Source: a virus. From it: a stretch of DNA of 38,030 nt. Position 1 is the stretch's first letter. Each line of letters begins with the position of its first letter. The translations under genes and the position numbers were made by a program. Shown here one piece after another: positions 21,891-29,376 of this stretch. The notes under the pieces were generated by a model. The model did no database searches. It was not told the origin of the DNA and saw only the letters and a program-made list of their open reading frames with translations. The DNA lies in IMG/VR virus record IMGVR_UViG_3300042897_000659, positions 1-38,030 of that record; one strand, written 5' to 3'.

Positions 21891-23516
21891 ATGGCCAGTG
21901 GAAATGTAATCAGCTGTAAGCAGTTTCAGTCTTTTCTTGTCTCGCAGGAACCTGTGTATGACAAGGAGATCCTCAAGGACATCCGCCCGTTTGACGGGTT
22001 GATCGGATACTACAACACCGGATCGTTTGACGCGTATTCCGGCACCACTCACACGTTTGACCGCTTCAACAGCGTGTTCCCGAATGTGACTGGCGCCTGG
22101 GAGAATCCTACGGGCGCCGCCTGTACTGGAACGCCTTGCGACACGGAAGAGAACAAGATCGGTTGGGGTTTCACCCGCAACACCTACTCGCTTGAAAAGC
22201 AGGCGTGGGGTTCGGATCTGCTGTGCTTCGACCAGATTATGACGAAGACGAAGGCTAAGGAGCACTTCCGTCAGATCATCGACGACGTTCTTCGCCCTGC
22301 GACGAACTGGATCACCACCTACTACCTCCAGCGTAAGGCGATGGAGCTGTCTGGTTATGACGCTATCTCGAACACTCAACCTGGCGCTTTCGCTTGTTCG
22401 GCTGGTCTGCCGGCGATCGCTTTCTCTTGGGTTGGCACTGGTTACTCGGTGCTGCGTGTAACCGACACCGCCGGCGCTCCCATTGCTTTTGCTACGCTCG
22501 GTCAGTTGACTCCGGACATCCTCCGTAGCCGCGTGACCCGTCAATACTTCTTGGGCGCTGTTCAGGCCGGTAAAGACGGTTACGACAGCCTCCAACTGCA
22601 CACCGACAAGGAAACCTTCCGTTACCTGTCCAAGGAGAATCCGCTGCTCATTAGCGCCTGGCGTTTCGGTGAGTTCGCTCCCGCCGCCAAGGAGTTCTAC
22701 AAGTACGGCTTCATGGGATACGTCGGCGACTTTATGGTGAAGGTGCTGCAATTCCCGCTGCGATTCAGCTCGATTCCGGCTACTCCTGGTAATTACCGAC
22801 TGGTTCTTCCCTACCGCAACGTCGTAGCTACCCAGGGTATCCGGTCTGAGTTCAATCCTGACTACAACGCCGCCCAGTACCAGATCAGCTACATCAACAA
22901 CCCGCGTGCGTTGCGCGTGTTGCCGTTCCGCCCCGAGGCCGTCAACCCGAATATGCCGTTCCTGGTTCGGGATTACGGTGGTCGCTGGAAGTTTGCGACC
23001 AACGACTTGGGCGCCGATTGCTCCGGTAAACCGATCGACAACAGCCGTGGTAACAAAGGTAAGTTCATTGCCGACTTCCAGTTGGCCGTGAAACCTGAGC
23101 ATCCGGAATGGCTTGAAGCGATCTTCCATCGACTTTGCGTTCCTCAGGCTTTGATTATTGCTGGTTGCACCGCCGATCCAGGCGATCTCGCTCAGAACTA
23201 CAACTCTGCGGACCCTGTCTGCAATCCTGTGATTCAGTTCACCGCTGTTCCCAACGATGCTGGAAACTTCGTCATTGGCACCACCGGCATCATGTGCAAC
23301 GACAATATCGTCACCAACGCGGGCATCAGCGAAGCCACTCTTGCGCTTTTCGTTGCAGCCCTGCAGGTAATCTGGGATGCCGAGTTTGGCGCCGCTTCTG
23401 GAACCTGGAGCATTGTGAATCTTGCTTCTAACCTGATCCAGCTAGCCAGCAACAACTTGACTCCTCCGACCGAAGTGGTCCCCTGCACCAACGTCACGTT
23501 GGAGTTCTCAATTTAA
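21891..23516 (+). CDS. Major capsid protein
   Basis: 541 aa; strong AGGAG 7 nt before ATG 21891. The body has the features of a phage major capsid protein: an N-terminal helix-rich lead (KQFQSFLVSQEPVYDKEILK), the segment FTRNTYSLEKQAWGSDLLCF, and a long spine-like helix KAKEHFRQIIDDVLRPATNW that I associate with capsid proteins of uncultured phages. The rest is beta-rich, ending in the VTLEFSI strand. Cys is unusually frequent (for example CTGTPCDTEENK), so disulfide stabilisation is possible. Codon use is uniform and rich in C-ending codons, as in a highly expressed gene. A strong terminator follows at once, isolating it as a single-gene unit with a structured leader. No adjacent protease, scaffold or portal gene is present. 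Confidence 0.75.
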   Translation: MASGNVISCKQFQSFLVSQEPVYDKEILKDIRPFDGLIGYYNTGSFDAYSGTTHTFDRFNSVFPNVTGAWENPTGAACTGTPCDTEENKIGWGFTRNTYSLEKQAWGSDLLCFDQIMTKTKAKEHFRQIIDDVLRPATNWITTYYLQRKAMELSGYDAISNTQPGAFACSAGLPAIAFSWVGTGYSVLRVTDTAGAPIAFATLGQLTPDILRSRVTRQYFLGAVQAGKDGYDSLQLHTDKETFRYLSKENPLLISAWRFGEFAPAAKEFYKYGFMGYVGDFMVKVLQFPLRFSSIPATPGNYRLVLPYRNVVATQGIRSEFNPDYNAAQYQISYINNPRALRVLPFRPEAVNPNMPFLVRDYGGRWKFATNDLGADCSGKPIDNSRGNKGKFIADFQLAVKPEHPEWLEAIFHRLCVPQALIIAGCTADPGDLAQNYNSADPVCNPVIQFTAVPNDAGNFVIGTTGIMCNDNIVTNAGISEATLALFVAALQVIWDAEFGAASGTWSIVNLASNLIQLASNNLTPPTEVVPCTNVTLEFSI

Positions 23517-23532
23517 TCGGGTCGATAACAAC

Positions 23533-23561
23533 GGGGCTCTCCTTCGGGGGAGCCCCCTTTT
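23533..23561 (+). terminator. Rho-independent terminator after the capsid gene
   Basis: GGGGCTCTCC (23533-23542), TTCG tetraloop, GGGGAGCCCC (23547-23556), then CTTTT: a 10-bp stem with one G-T pair and a UUCG-type loop, 16 bp after the capsid stop. Confidence 0.9.
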
Positions 23562-23604
23562 GAGGTGCTGGTAGCCGCCCGGAGCGTCCGGGATGCTAGC
23601 AGCA

Positions 23605-23628
23605 TCTCACCAAGACCTCTCACCAAGA
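23605..23628 (+). repeat. Direct repeat TCTCACCAAGA
   Basis: Two identical 11-mers (23605-23615 and 23618-23628), 13 bp apart, just after a TGCTAGCA palindrome (23594-23601) and before the next gene. The gap may hold the promoter of the tail region. Confidence 0.4.
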
Positions 23629-23650
23629 TTTCAAAGAAAAGGATTTTACG

Positions 23651-23917
23651 ATGTACGGACAAATGATGGGTAAACGAAAGATGGACGGCATGGGCCGTAT
23701 GGAACCCGAAGTCGAGACCGTCGAGTTTACTCCGCCCAAGGAGCTAAGACTCGAAGGCGACTCCGGAACCGCAATGGTTGACTGGCGCACCACGGCGCGT
23801 GGCACCATTGAGATCATTGGATTCGACGGCATCACACTTGGTGAGTCTGGCCGGCAGGACGTAGAAGAGATGGAAGGCGCCGAGATGGAGATGGATGAGA
23901 TGGAGGAGGAAGCCTAA
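23651..23917 (+). CDS. Small acidic virion-region protein
   Basis: 88 aa; AAGGA 8 nt before ATG 23651. The Met/Gly/Lys-rich N-terminus (MYGQMMGKRKMDGMGRM) is followed by a small beta domain (EFTPPKELRLEGDSGTAMVD, GTIEIIGFDGITLG) and a strongly acidic Met/Glu tail (EEMEGAEMEMDEMEEEA). The position right after the capsid suggests a head accessory or assembly protein, but no family is recognised. Confidence 0.55.
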   Translation: MYGQMMGKRKMDGMGRMEPEVETVEFTPPKELRLEGDSGTAMVDWRTTARGTIEIIGFDGITLGESGRQDVEEMEGAEMEMDEMEEEA

Positions 23918-23918
23918 T

Positions 23919-24326
23919 ATGCCAGTTTTAACCCCTCAAGAACTCGCCGATACGGGCGGTTGTTTCAACTGCATGGATCCCGTCGTGCAGCAGACGATGC
24001 TGCTGTCGCTGCTCCAGCAGATTCAGGTCGCTTCAACTGACGCTGCTCGCATCACAACGAGCCCAAGTGGACTCCTGACTGCGACTGCAACGGCCGCTGC
24101 CAATCCTAATCGCCGTCGGTTTGTAATCCAGAATCAGAAGACTACCGAGCATCTCCACCTAAAATTTGGAACTGGATGCACAACGATTGACTACCACTAC
24201 ACTTTGCTGAGCGCCGCAACCGCTGGCGCTCACGCATCATCCCTGACTTTTGAAGGCTACACTGGCGCGATCAGTGTCGCTACTGCCACCGGAACCCCGT
24301 CCTACACCTTTGCTGAATTTGTCTAA
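23919..24326 (+). CDS. Structural-region protein, possible head or fibre accessory
   Basis: 135 aa from ATG 23919; the longer frame from 23895 would overlap the previous gene. The N-terminus has CFNCMDPVVQQTMLLSLLQQ, and the rest is a beta sandwich-like domain (RRFVIQNQKTTEHLHLKFGT, SSLTFEGYTGAISVATATGT) rich in Thr, Ala and Gly, as in phage decoration or tail accessory proteins. Function is inferred from position and composition only. Confidence 0.55.
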   Translation: MPVLTPQELADTGGCFNCMDPVVQQTMLLSLLQQIQVASTDAARITTSPSGLLTATATAAANPNRRRFVIQNQKTTEHLHLKFGTGCTTIDYHYTLLSAATAGAHASSLTFEGYTGAISVATATGTPSYTFAEFV

Positions 24327-24329
24327 CCT

Positions 24330-25481
24330 ATGGCCACTCCTTCGATTCAAACCCTCATTACGCAGGCTCAACAGGTTTTAAACCTACAGTCGTCTAATGA
24401 GATCCGCGCCACGCTTGCCGCCGTACTTGCTAACGCAAACGTCGGCACCCCGCTCAATCCAAACCTGACCACACAACAGCTGTGGAATGAGTTTGGTGAA
24501 ATTGTTCGCCAGTCAACTGACGACATCATGTCGATCGTCGTCGATCAGATGATGCGGATGGTGTTCTCCCCGCCGGCTCCCGGTGGTGCTGGTGCGGATA
24601 AGCAGGTGATCTTCAATGATGGTGGGGTGTTGGCTGGGGATGCGGGGTTGACGTACAATAAGGCTACGGATGCTCTCACCATCACCGGCGCACTGACGGT
24701 GGACAGCCCGACGCTGGTGGCTAATGCGGCTGGATATGCTGATCGAGTGGGTATTGGTACGGCAACGCCTGGGTATTTGCTGGATATTACAGATGCGAGT
24801 GTTGCAACCCGTTTCGCTGCCACAAATACCAACAACTCTGCATACGGGGCTGGCATTTATCTCAAGACGATGAATGGCGCATCGATGGTTAGTAATGCGA
24901 CATTGGCTACATCAAATGATGGCACGTTTAATTTATTTACAGGAACCAGTGCCGATAGTACAAAGTTGTCTATTAATACTTCCGGCGACGTAAATATAGC
25001 TCTCGGCAACGTAGTGATGGCTACGTCCGGCAAAGGCATCGACTTCTCCGCAAATAATCCTGATCCTGCCGGAAAAACCTCCGAGCTACTGAACGATTAC
25101 GAGGAGGGGACTTGGGTTGGGACGTTGACTGGAAGCACAACCAACCCAACCACTGCTGTCACTGCGACTGGACGTTACACTAAGGTTGGTCGAGTTGTTA
25201 CTGTTTCAATCCACTATGAAAGTGTAAGCACAGTTGGAGCATCGGGAAATATTGGAATATCTGGTTTACCATTTGCAAACAACGCTTCGGTTCCATCAAT
25301 AGGTCCTGTAAGTATATATCAAGCAGGAACATTCACGGGAAGTCCTTTTATCAGAGTGGATACGTCTGCGTCTGTTATAGAATTTTTTGCAAGTGTTTCA
25401 AACGCGGTTTCTTCTAATGTAACTCACAACGCAGGTACCGGTCGATATATTTCAACCTCCGTTTCTTACACCGTCGCCTAA
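24330..25481 (+). CDS. Tail fibre / receptor-binding protein
   Basis: 383 aa. After an N-terminal helical part (about 1-90, IQTLITQAQQVLNLQSSNEI) comes a beta-rich fibre: KQVIFNDGGVLAGDAGLTYN, RVGIGTATPGYLLDI (a repeat motif of fibre shafts), and a C-terminal domain with GKGIDFSAN, ELLNDYEEGTWVGTLTGST and GRYTKVGRVVTVSI, the DYEEGTW...GRYTK pattern of many phage tail-fibre tips. It should bind the host surface. Base composition changes sharply within the gene: GT-rich near 24590-24780, AT-rich near 24830-25000 and 25210-25460. This suggests recent exchange of the host-binding parts. Confidence 0.7.
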   Translation: MATPSIQTLITQAQQVLNLQSSNEIRATLAAVLANANVGTPLNPNLTTQQLWNEFGEIVRQSTDDIMSIVVDQMMRMVFSPPAPGGAGADKQVIFNDGGVLAGDAGLTYNKATDALTITGALTVDSPTLVANAAGYADRVGIGTATPGYLLDITDASVATRFAATNTNNSAYGAGIYLKTMNGASMVSNATLATSNDGTFNLFTGTSADSTKLSINTSGDVNIALGNVVMATSGKGIDFSANNPDPAGKTSELLNDYEEGTWVGTLTGSTTNPTTAVTATGRYTKVGRVVTVSIHYESVSTVGASGNIGISGLPFANNASVPSIGPVSIYQAGTFTGSPFIRVDTSASVIEFFASVSNAVSSNVTHNAGTGRYISTSVSYTVA

Positions 25482-25485
25482 CCCT

Positions 25486-25731
25486 ATGCTAACAGAACGC
25501 ACCATTTTCTCGCTCTGCGAGGTTCTTCCTTCAACCGTCCTTCAGGTTCGCCTGTCGGACCAGATCGTCGATGGCGAGGTTGTCAAAGCCTCCACCTTCC
25601 GCCGCTACTGTCTCGCTCCCGGCTCAGACCTTACGGGTCAGCCCGAGCAGGTTGTCGCCATTGCCAACGCCGTCTGGACTCCTGCCGCGATTACCGCTTA
25701 CAACGCCAACCTCAAACCCACCATCCAATGA
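25486..25731 (+). CDS. Small protein, paralogue 1 of a tandem pair
   Basis: 81 aa. Shares with the next gene the pattern Y-x-L-x-PG-x-DLTGQP-x2-VV-x-IAN-A-x-W-TPA-x3-AY-x-A (here YCLAPGSDLTGQPEQVVAIA, NAVWTPAAITAYNAN). The N-terminal half is a beta hairpin (LQVRLSDQIVDGEVV). This looks like a short fibre-associated or tail chaperone protein duplicated in place. Overlaps the next gene by 4 bp. Confidence 0.6.
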   Translation: MLTERTIFSLCEVLPSTVLQVRLSDQIVDGEVVKASTFRRYCLAPGSDLTGQPEQVVAIANAVWTPAAITAYNANLKPTIQ

Positions 25732-25988
25732 TCATTCCAGTTGATATTGTCGCAGTGCAGGTCAACCAGAACAACTCACTGTTCGTGACGACCGGAATCG
25801 ATTACGACAGCGACGGCGCGATTGTCGGTTCTGAGATTACCGCTCAGTACACATTGAACCCCGGTGACGACCTTACTGGTCAGCCGACCGAGGTGGTCTC
25901 GATTGCCAATGCGCTGTGGACTCCGGCGGTTGTTGTTGCGTACAAAGCGGCGAATCCGGTGGTTGAAGCCGCACAGCCTAACGAGTAA
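25728..25988 (+). CDS. Small protein, paralogue 2 of a tandem pair
   Basis: 86 aa; relative of the gene just upstream (YTLNPGDDLTGQPTEVVSIA, NALWTPAVVVAYKAA), with a longer C-terminal tail and a different N-terminal beta half (VDIVAVQVNQNNSLFVTTGI). The pair sits between the tail fibre and the lysis cassette. Function unknown; a fibre-folding or attachment role is a guess from position. Confidence 0.6.
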   Translation: MIIPVDIVAVQVNQNNSLFVTTGIDYDSDGAIVGSEITAQYTLNPGDDLTGQPTEVVSIANALWTPAVVVAYKAANPVVEAAQPNE

Positions 25989-26158
25989 TGGAACCAACGA
26001 ACAGCAGCACCAGCCCTGGACTATCCCTAGCAGCAGCAGCAGGTGCCACCGCTGCATCATTCCTGCCAATCCTAACCGATTGGGTGCGACTGGTGACCGC
26101 TGTGGTTGGTCTCTTGTGCGCCTGTTACGGAGCCTATAGGCTGTTCAAATCCAAATGA
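25988..26158 (+). CDS. Small membrane protein, holin candidate
   Basis: 56 aa; ATG 25988 overlaps the preceding TAA by one base, and it ends in ATGA overlap with the next membrane gene. A Ser/Ala-rich start (EPTNSSTSPGLSLAAAAGAT) is followed by hydrophobic stretches AASFLPILTDWVRLVTAVVG and LLCACYGAYRLFKSK, with a basic end. Together with the next three genes this looks like a lysis cassette: small membrane proteins, then spanin-like proteins. Confidence 0.55.
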   Translation: MEPTNSSTSPGLSLAAAAGATAASFLPILTDWVRLVTAVVGLLCACYGAYRLFKSK

Positions 26159-26346
26159 AAAACACGAAAACAACCCTCGCCGGTGTAGGTGCCATTCTCG
26201 TTGCTGTTGGTGGGGCTCTCAAGGCCCTGTTCGACGGTGACCCGACAACCAACCTCGACCTGACGACGACCATCGCCGCGGTGACCGCTGGTATCGGCCT
26301 GATCTGGGCCAAGGATGCCAAGGAAGCCGAAGTTCCTAAGCCGTGA
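26155..26346 (+). CDS. Two-helix membrane protein, holin candidate
   Basis: 63 aa. Two hydrophobic segments: TTLAGVGAILVAVGGALKAL (about 6-25) and TTTIAAVTAGIGLIWAKD (about 37-54), separated by a short acidic turn (FDGDPTTNLDL). This hairpin topology with charged ends fits a small holin that would open the inner membrane for the lysozymes. Small proteins of this pattern are common beside spanin genes in metagenomic phages. The call rests on topology and context. Confidence 0.6.
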   Translation: MKNTKTTLAGVGAILVAVGGALKALFDGDPTTNLDLTTTIAAVTAGIGLIWAKDAKEAEVPKP

Positions 26347-26516
26347 ACTGGGTCTACCAGATCCTCAAGGCTCTGCTCGACTGGCTCCGCGAAACACCAC
26401 CTACCGATGTGCAACATGGCAAAGCTCCCGAGGCCCTCAAGAGCGATCTGGATGGCCGCATTGCTGACCTGCCTGGGTTGCCAGATGACCAGGGTGGTCC
26501 TGGTGCCAAGCGGTGA
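26343..26516 (+). CDS. i-spanin-like small protein
   Basis: 57 aa; GTG start 26343 overlaps the previous stop. An amphipathic or weakly membrane-associated N-terminal helix (MNWVYQILKALLDWLRE) is followed by a polar, charged tail. The next gene, a lipoprotein, starts inside it in another frame, as Rz1 does inside Rz. It would be the inner-membrane part of a spanin pair. The hydrophobic segment is short for a true transmembrane anchor, so this is tentative. Confidence 0.45.
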   Translation: MNWVYQILKALLDWLRETPPTDVQHGKAPEALKSDLDGRIADLPGLPDDQGGPGAKR

Positions 26517-26637
26517 TCCGGTGATGCTGGCCAAGCCTACAACGGCCAGCGTCTACGGATTCGATGCCGACAAGAAGCTGGTCGGGCCATCCCGGGTAAC
26601 CCTCCCGGCCGGCTGGTACGTCCTACCCAAGAAATAA
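26407..26637 (+). CDS. o-spanin-like outer-membrane lipoprotein
   Basis: 76 aa; ATG 26407 (or 26416, MAKLPRPSRAIWM). A basic N-terminus plus hydrophobic core ends in a lipobox-like LLTCLGC (Cys at residue 25), giving a lipoprotein. The mature part (RVVLVPSGDPVMLAKPTTAS, VGPSRVTLPAGWYVLPKK) matches small phage lipoproteins I recall with a VPDG-x-PV-x-L and LP-GWY-LP ending, usually next to holin and i-spanin genes. Its job would be to join inner and outer membranes for the last step of lysis. It implies a Gram-negative host. Confidence 0.65.
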   Translation: MCNMAKLPRPSRAIWMAALLTCLGCQMTRVVLVPSGDPVMLAKPTTASVYGFDADKKLVGPSRVTLPAGWYVLPKK

Positions 26638-26641
26638 AACT

Positions 26642-27142
26642 ATGGCCCAGCAAACGATCAACATCGGCACCATCGCCAACGACAACACCGGGGATACCCT
26701 CCGCGGCGCCGGCGAGAAGATAAACGACAACTTTACCGAGCTGTATGCCGCCCTGCCGCTGGTTACACCGACGACCTGGGCGCCTACACTAACCGACTCC
26801 GGCGGTGGCCGCACCTTCGCCATCACCACCAACACCGCCCGACACACCACCATCGGATGCGTGACCACATTCACCGCGGACGTCACCGTCAACTCTGTGA
26901 CCGGATCCGCCACAGGCAACCTCCGGCTGTCGCTGCCTGATGCCGTGACCTACGAGGCCGCCGCCGCGGTGTGGCTGACCAACGGAACCAACCAGGCCAA
27001 GACTGCAATCATCGCCAGGCTAATCGCCGGCACCAGCTACCTCGAGCTGTCGCACTTTGAGACTGGAGCAGCCACTAGCCTGGCCCCCCATCTCCAGGCC
27101 ACCAGCCGGCTGATAGTGTCCGGCACGTATTTCACAGCCTAA
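26642..27142 (+). CDS. Short tail-fibre-type protein
   Basis: 166 aa. The N-terminus INIGTIANDNTGDTLRGAGE followed by KINDNFTELYAAL is the well-known attachment motif at the start of many phage fibres. The rest is a beta-rich domain (TFAITTNTARHTTIGCVTTF, SYLELSHFETG). It is too short for a full fibre, so it may be a trimeric plug, a chaperone-like fibre or a domain-lacking remnant. It lies just after the lysis genes and before the neck genes. Confidence 0.6.
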   Translation: MAQQTINIGTIANDNTGDTLRGAGEKINDNFTELYAALPLVTPTTWAPTLTDSGGGRTFAITTNTARHTTIGCVTTFTADVTVNSVTGSATGNLRLSLPDAVTYEAAAAVWLTNGTNQAKTAIIARLIAGTSYLELSHFETGAATSLAPHLQATSRLIVSGTYFTA

Positions 27143-27143
27143 C

Positions 27144-27599
27144 ATGACCACCATCGGATCCAGTCTCCAGCAGGGCATGGCAGTGCTCCAGCAAATGCTG
27201 GGGGCGCCCATGTTCATTTGGGAAGGGACGTCGATCCGGTGCATCCCGGCTGCCGTCAACGATGCCAACGTGCCCATCTCCGGTGGCTTCCAGGACAACG
27301 TGACCTCTAGGATTCTGGTCATGTTCAGCGACTGGAAGACCTGCGACAGCACCCTGGTCTCGATGGACAGCACACTCTACACGCTCGACCAGGGCACGAC
27401 CTTTTCCCGGCTGCTCAAAGAAGACGGCCTTTTCATCCTCCAGGAGAACAGCGACCGCATCGCCCTGACCTTCTGCAAGCCTCGGCCGGTGGTCGGCAGG
27501 ACTCTAGTCTACCAGGGACGCACCCTCCGCATTCTGTCCTGCCGTGTGGATGCCTCCGGCGCCTACTACAACCTGGAACTGGGGGCCAAGACCAAGTGA
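27144..27599 (+). CDS. Head-tail connector-like protein
   Basis: 151 aa. Mixed alpha/beta with QQGMAVLQQMLGAPMFIWEG, RILVMFSDWKTCDSTLVSMD and a C-terminal strand pair RTLVYQGRTLRILSCRVDAS. The order (this gene, then a basic helical protein, a terminator-like protein and a tube protein) is that of siphovirus neck genes, so a stopper or connector role fits. No specific motif proves it. Overlaps the next gene by 4 bp. Confidence 0.5.
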   Translation: MTTIGSSLQQGMAVLQQMLGAPMFIWEGTSIRCIPAAVNDANVPISGGFQDNVTSRILVMFSDWKTCDSTLVSMDSTLYTLDQGTTFSRLLKEDGLFILQENSDRIALTFCKPRPVVGRTLVYQGRTLRILSCRVDASGAYYNLELGAKTK

Positions 27600-28393
27600 G
27601 GCCCGTTGTTAACATGACGGTCGACTCGAGTAAGTTCGACGCTGCCATGAAGCAGTATCTGCTGACGACATCGCGCGATCTTCACAAGGCCATCAACAGC
27701 CGGTTCTTCTATCTGATGGTCCGGCTGTTTGTCCTGGTGCCGCCTAAGAGCCCAGGCCAGGAGCGCCGCAGGATTGCCGACTACCTGGGGACGCCTGTCG
27801 GTGACATCAACCGCAAGAGCAAGAAGACCGGCAAGCGGATCGGTAAATCCCGAATCCTTCGCCGGGTGCACCTCATCGCTCAGTCGAAGGAAGCTAAAGG
27901 TGGTCGCCGCGGCCTCTATGGCGAAGAGATGAAGGCAGCAGCCTCGGCCCTGATGCGGAAGGCCATCGGGTCGGTCGGCTACCTTCGATCCGGTGTTGTG
28001 AAGATGATCCGCGTCTACAACAAGGGCTTCAGCCAGTTTCAAAGCGCCAAGTGGAAGCCGCTGTCGAAGCCTCCCGGCTACAAGGCGCCGAAGCAGACCA
28101 ACGGCGCACTCATCTCACTGGCCAACCAGTACGGCCTCCCCCAGGAGAACGTCGCCACACACAAGGGCACCAAGGCCCGAGGGATCCAGGCTGTCCCAGG
28201 ATTCAACCCGACAGCCTCGGTGGTCATGACTGCCGGTGTGGCCGACAGCCAATACAACCGGGTATCTCAAATTTATGACCAGGCCATGCAGAAGGCCATG
28301 GACGACGAGACAACCGAGATGATCAACCACATGACCGAGGCCCTCCTGGCCAACGGTAAGGTTCTTGAAGACAACGGAATCTCAATCAAATGA
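27596..28393 (+). CDS. Neck / tail-completion protein (HK97 gp10-like position)
   Basis: 265 aa; GTG start 27596. MTVDSSKFDAAMKQYLLTTS at the N-terminus is typical of gp10-like tail completion proteins. A long basic middle (RKSKKTGKRIGKSRILRRVH) and YLRSGVVKMIRVYNKGFSQF follow. It is larger than usual gp10-like proteins (about 110-150 aa), with an insert. Assigned by order and the N-terminal pattern. Confidence 0.5.
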   Translation: MRPVVNMTVDSSKFDAAMKQYLLTTSRDLHKAINSRFFYLMVRLFVLVPPKSPGQERRRIADYLGTPVGDINRKSKKTGKRIGKSRILRRVHLIAQSKEAKGGRRGLYGEEMKAAASALMRKAIGSVGYLRSGVVKMIRVYNKGFSQFQSAKWKPLSKPPGYKAPKQTNGALISLANQYGLPQENVATHKGTKARGIQAVPGFNPTASVVMTAGVADSQYNRVSQIYDQAMQKAMDDETTEMINHMTEALLANGKVLEDNGISIK

Positions 28394-28872
28394 ACGCCGT
28401 CGCCCTAAGAGCTGAACTTGCAGTCGCCGACTACCTGGCGGCCGCCGACTGGTCGGCCTCCGGCGCCGGCACGCCCACCTGCCTCACGTCCTACAGCCGC
28501 GGTCTCTACGACGATCCAGACGACCAGGACGTCATGCCCAACTTCCCACGCCTGGTAGTCTCGACCAACTCGGCCAGGCCAATGCAGCGCACCGACTTAA
28601 CCTGTGAGATCGAGATCGCTGTCGAGTTGCAGCTATCGGCCGACGACACCGACGAGGCTGCTGTGCTGACCACCGTCCAGGTGCTCGACAACCTGATCCT
28701 GCCGCTCTTCGACGACACCGGGGCCTCGGCCTTGGATGCCGCAGCAAACGATCCCAGCGGCCCGTTTACCGCGCAATTCGCCGCCCCTCTGGACTTTGGG
28801 GCATCCTCAATCTCTAATAGGTCTAGGACGTTCACCAGGACCTTCACACTCTACTGCAGCGCAACCATCTAA
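28390..28872 (+). CDS. Tail terminator-like protein
   Basis: 160 aa; ATG 28390 overlaps the previous stop. The pattern RAELAVADYLAAADWSASGA, then NFPRLVVSTNSARPMQ, TCEIEIAVELQLSADDTDEA and a final FTRTFTLYCS strand is that of minor tail/terminator proteins (gpU/HK97 gp11 type), which cap the tail tube and join it to the head. Position right before the tube protein supports it. Confidence 0.6.
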   Translation: MNAVALRAELAVADYLAAADWSASGAGTPTCLTSYSRGLYDDPDDQDVMPNFPRLVVSTNSARPMQRTDLTCEIEIAVELQLSADDTDEAAVLTTVQVLDNLILPLFDDTGASALDAAANDPSGPFTAQFAAPLDFGASSISNRSRTFTRTFTLYCSATI

Positions 28873-28884
28873 CCTTAGACACCT

Positions 28885-29376
28885 ATGGCTAACGTACACG
28901 GAAATAAATATCTCTTTGGATCACCGGCGACCTTGGCAATGTACGACGCCTCCGGCTCGCTCATTGTCAGCGGATACATCTCGCCCGAGATTGAAAGTTA
29001 CGACATCACCGGGGAATGCGACACCGAGGAGGTTCGCAACAACAATGGCGAGGTGGTCGGCCACATTGCCTACAACAACCGCCTGACCCTGACCATCAAT
29101 TTCATTCCTGTTGGAACGAATGCCACGGCAGCCACTGCACTTAACGAGCGTCTCTACGGCTGCTCGTTGCCTCAAGGCAACGGGACTGTTGCGATCACCA
29201 ACGCCCCTGTGATCAATTTTGGCGGATACGCTGACGCCATCAACACCGGCAGCGGTGGTCGATGGATCTATGCCGGCGGTGGTTCAATCAAGACCACCCA
29301 GACCGGCAAAGCCACCGGGACGATCACTCTCAAGCGCTTTCCCGCCATCAGCGCTGCCGCGGCCACCAACTTGTGA
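28885..29376 (+). CDS. Major tail tube protein
   Basis: 163 aa. Beta-rich: KYLFGSPATLAMYDASGSLI, SYDITGECDTEEVRNNNGEV, VGHIAYNNRLTLTINFIPVG and C-terminal GSIKTTQTGKATGTITLKRF. The size and strand pattern, with a KAT.TITLKRFP ending, fit a phage tail tube subunit. It precedes the chaperone and tape-measure genes, the usual order. It overlaps the next GTG by 4 bp. Confidence 0.6.
   Translation: MANVHGNKYLFGSPATLAMYDASGSLIVSGYISPEIESYDITGECDTEEVRNNNGEVVGHIAYNNRLTLTINFIPVGTNATAATALNERLYGCSLPQGNGTVAITNAPVINFGGYADAINTGSGGRWIYAGGGSIKTTQTGKATGTITLKRFPAISAAAATNL

Noticed and set aside
21822-23129. Long open frame antisense to the capsid gene (435 codons)
   Set aside because: Mirror of a biased codon pattern in a highly expressed gene; no ribosome site and no plausible protein features.
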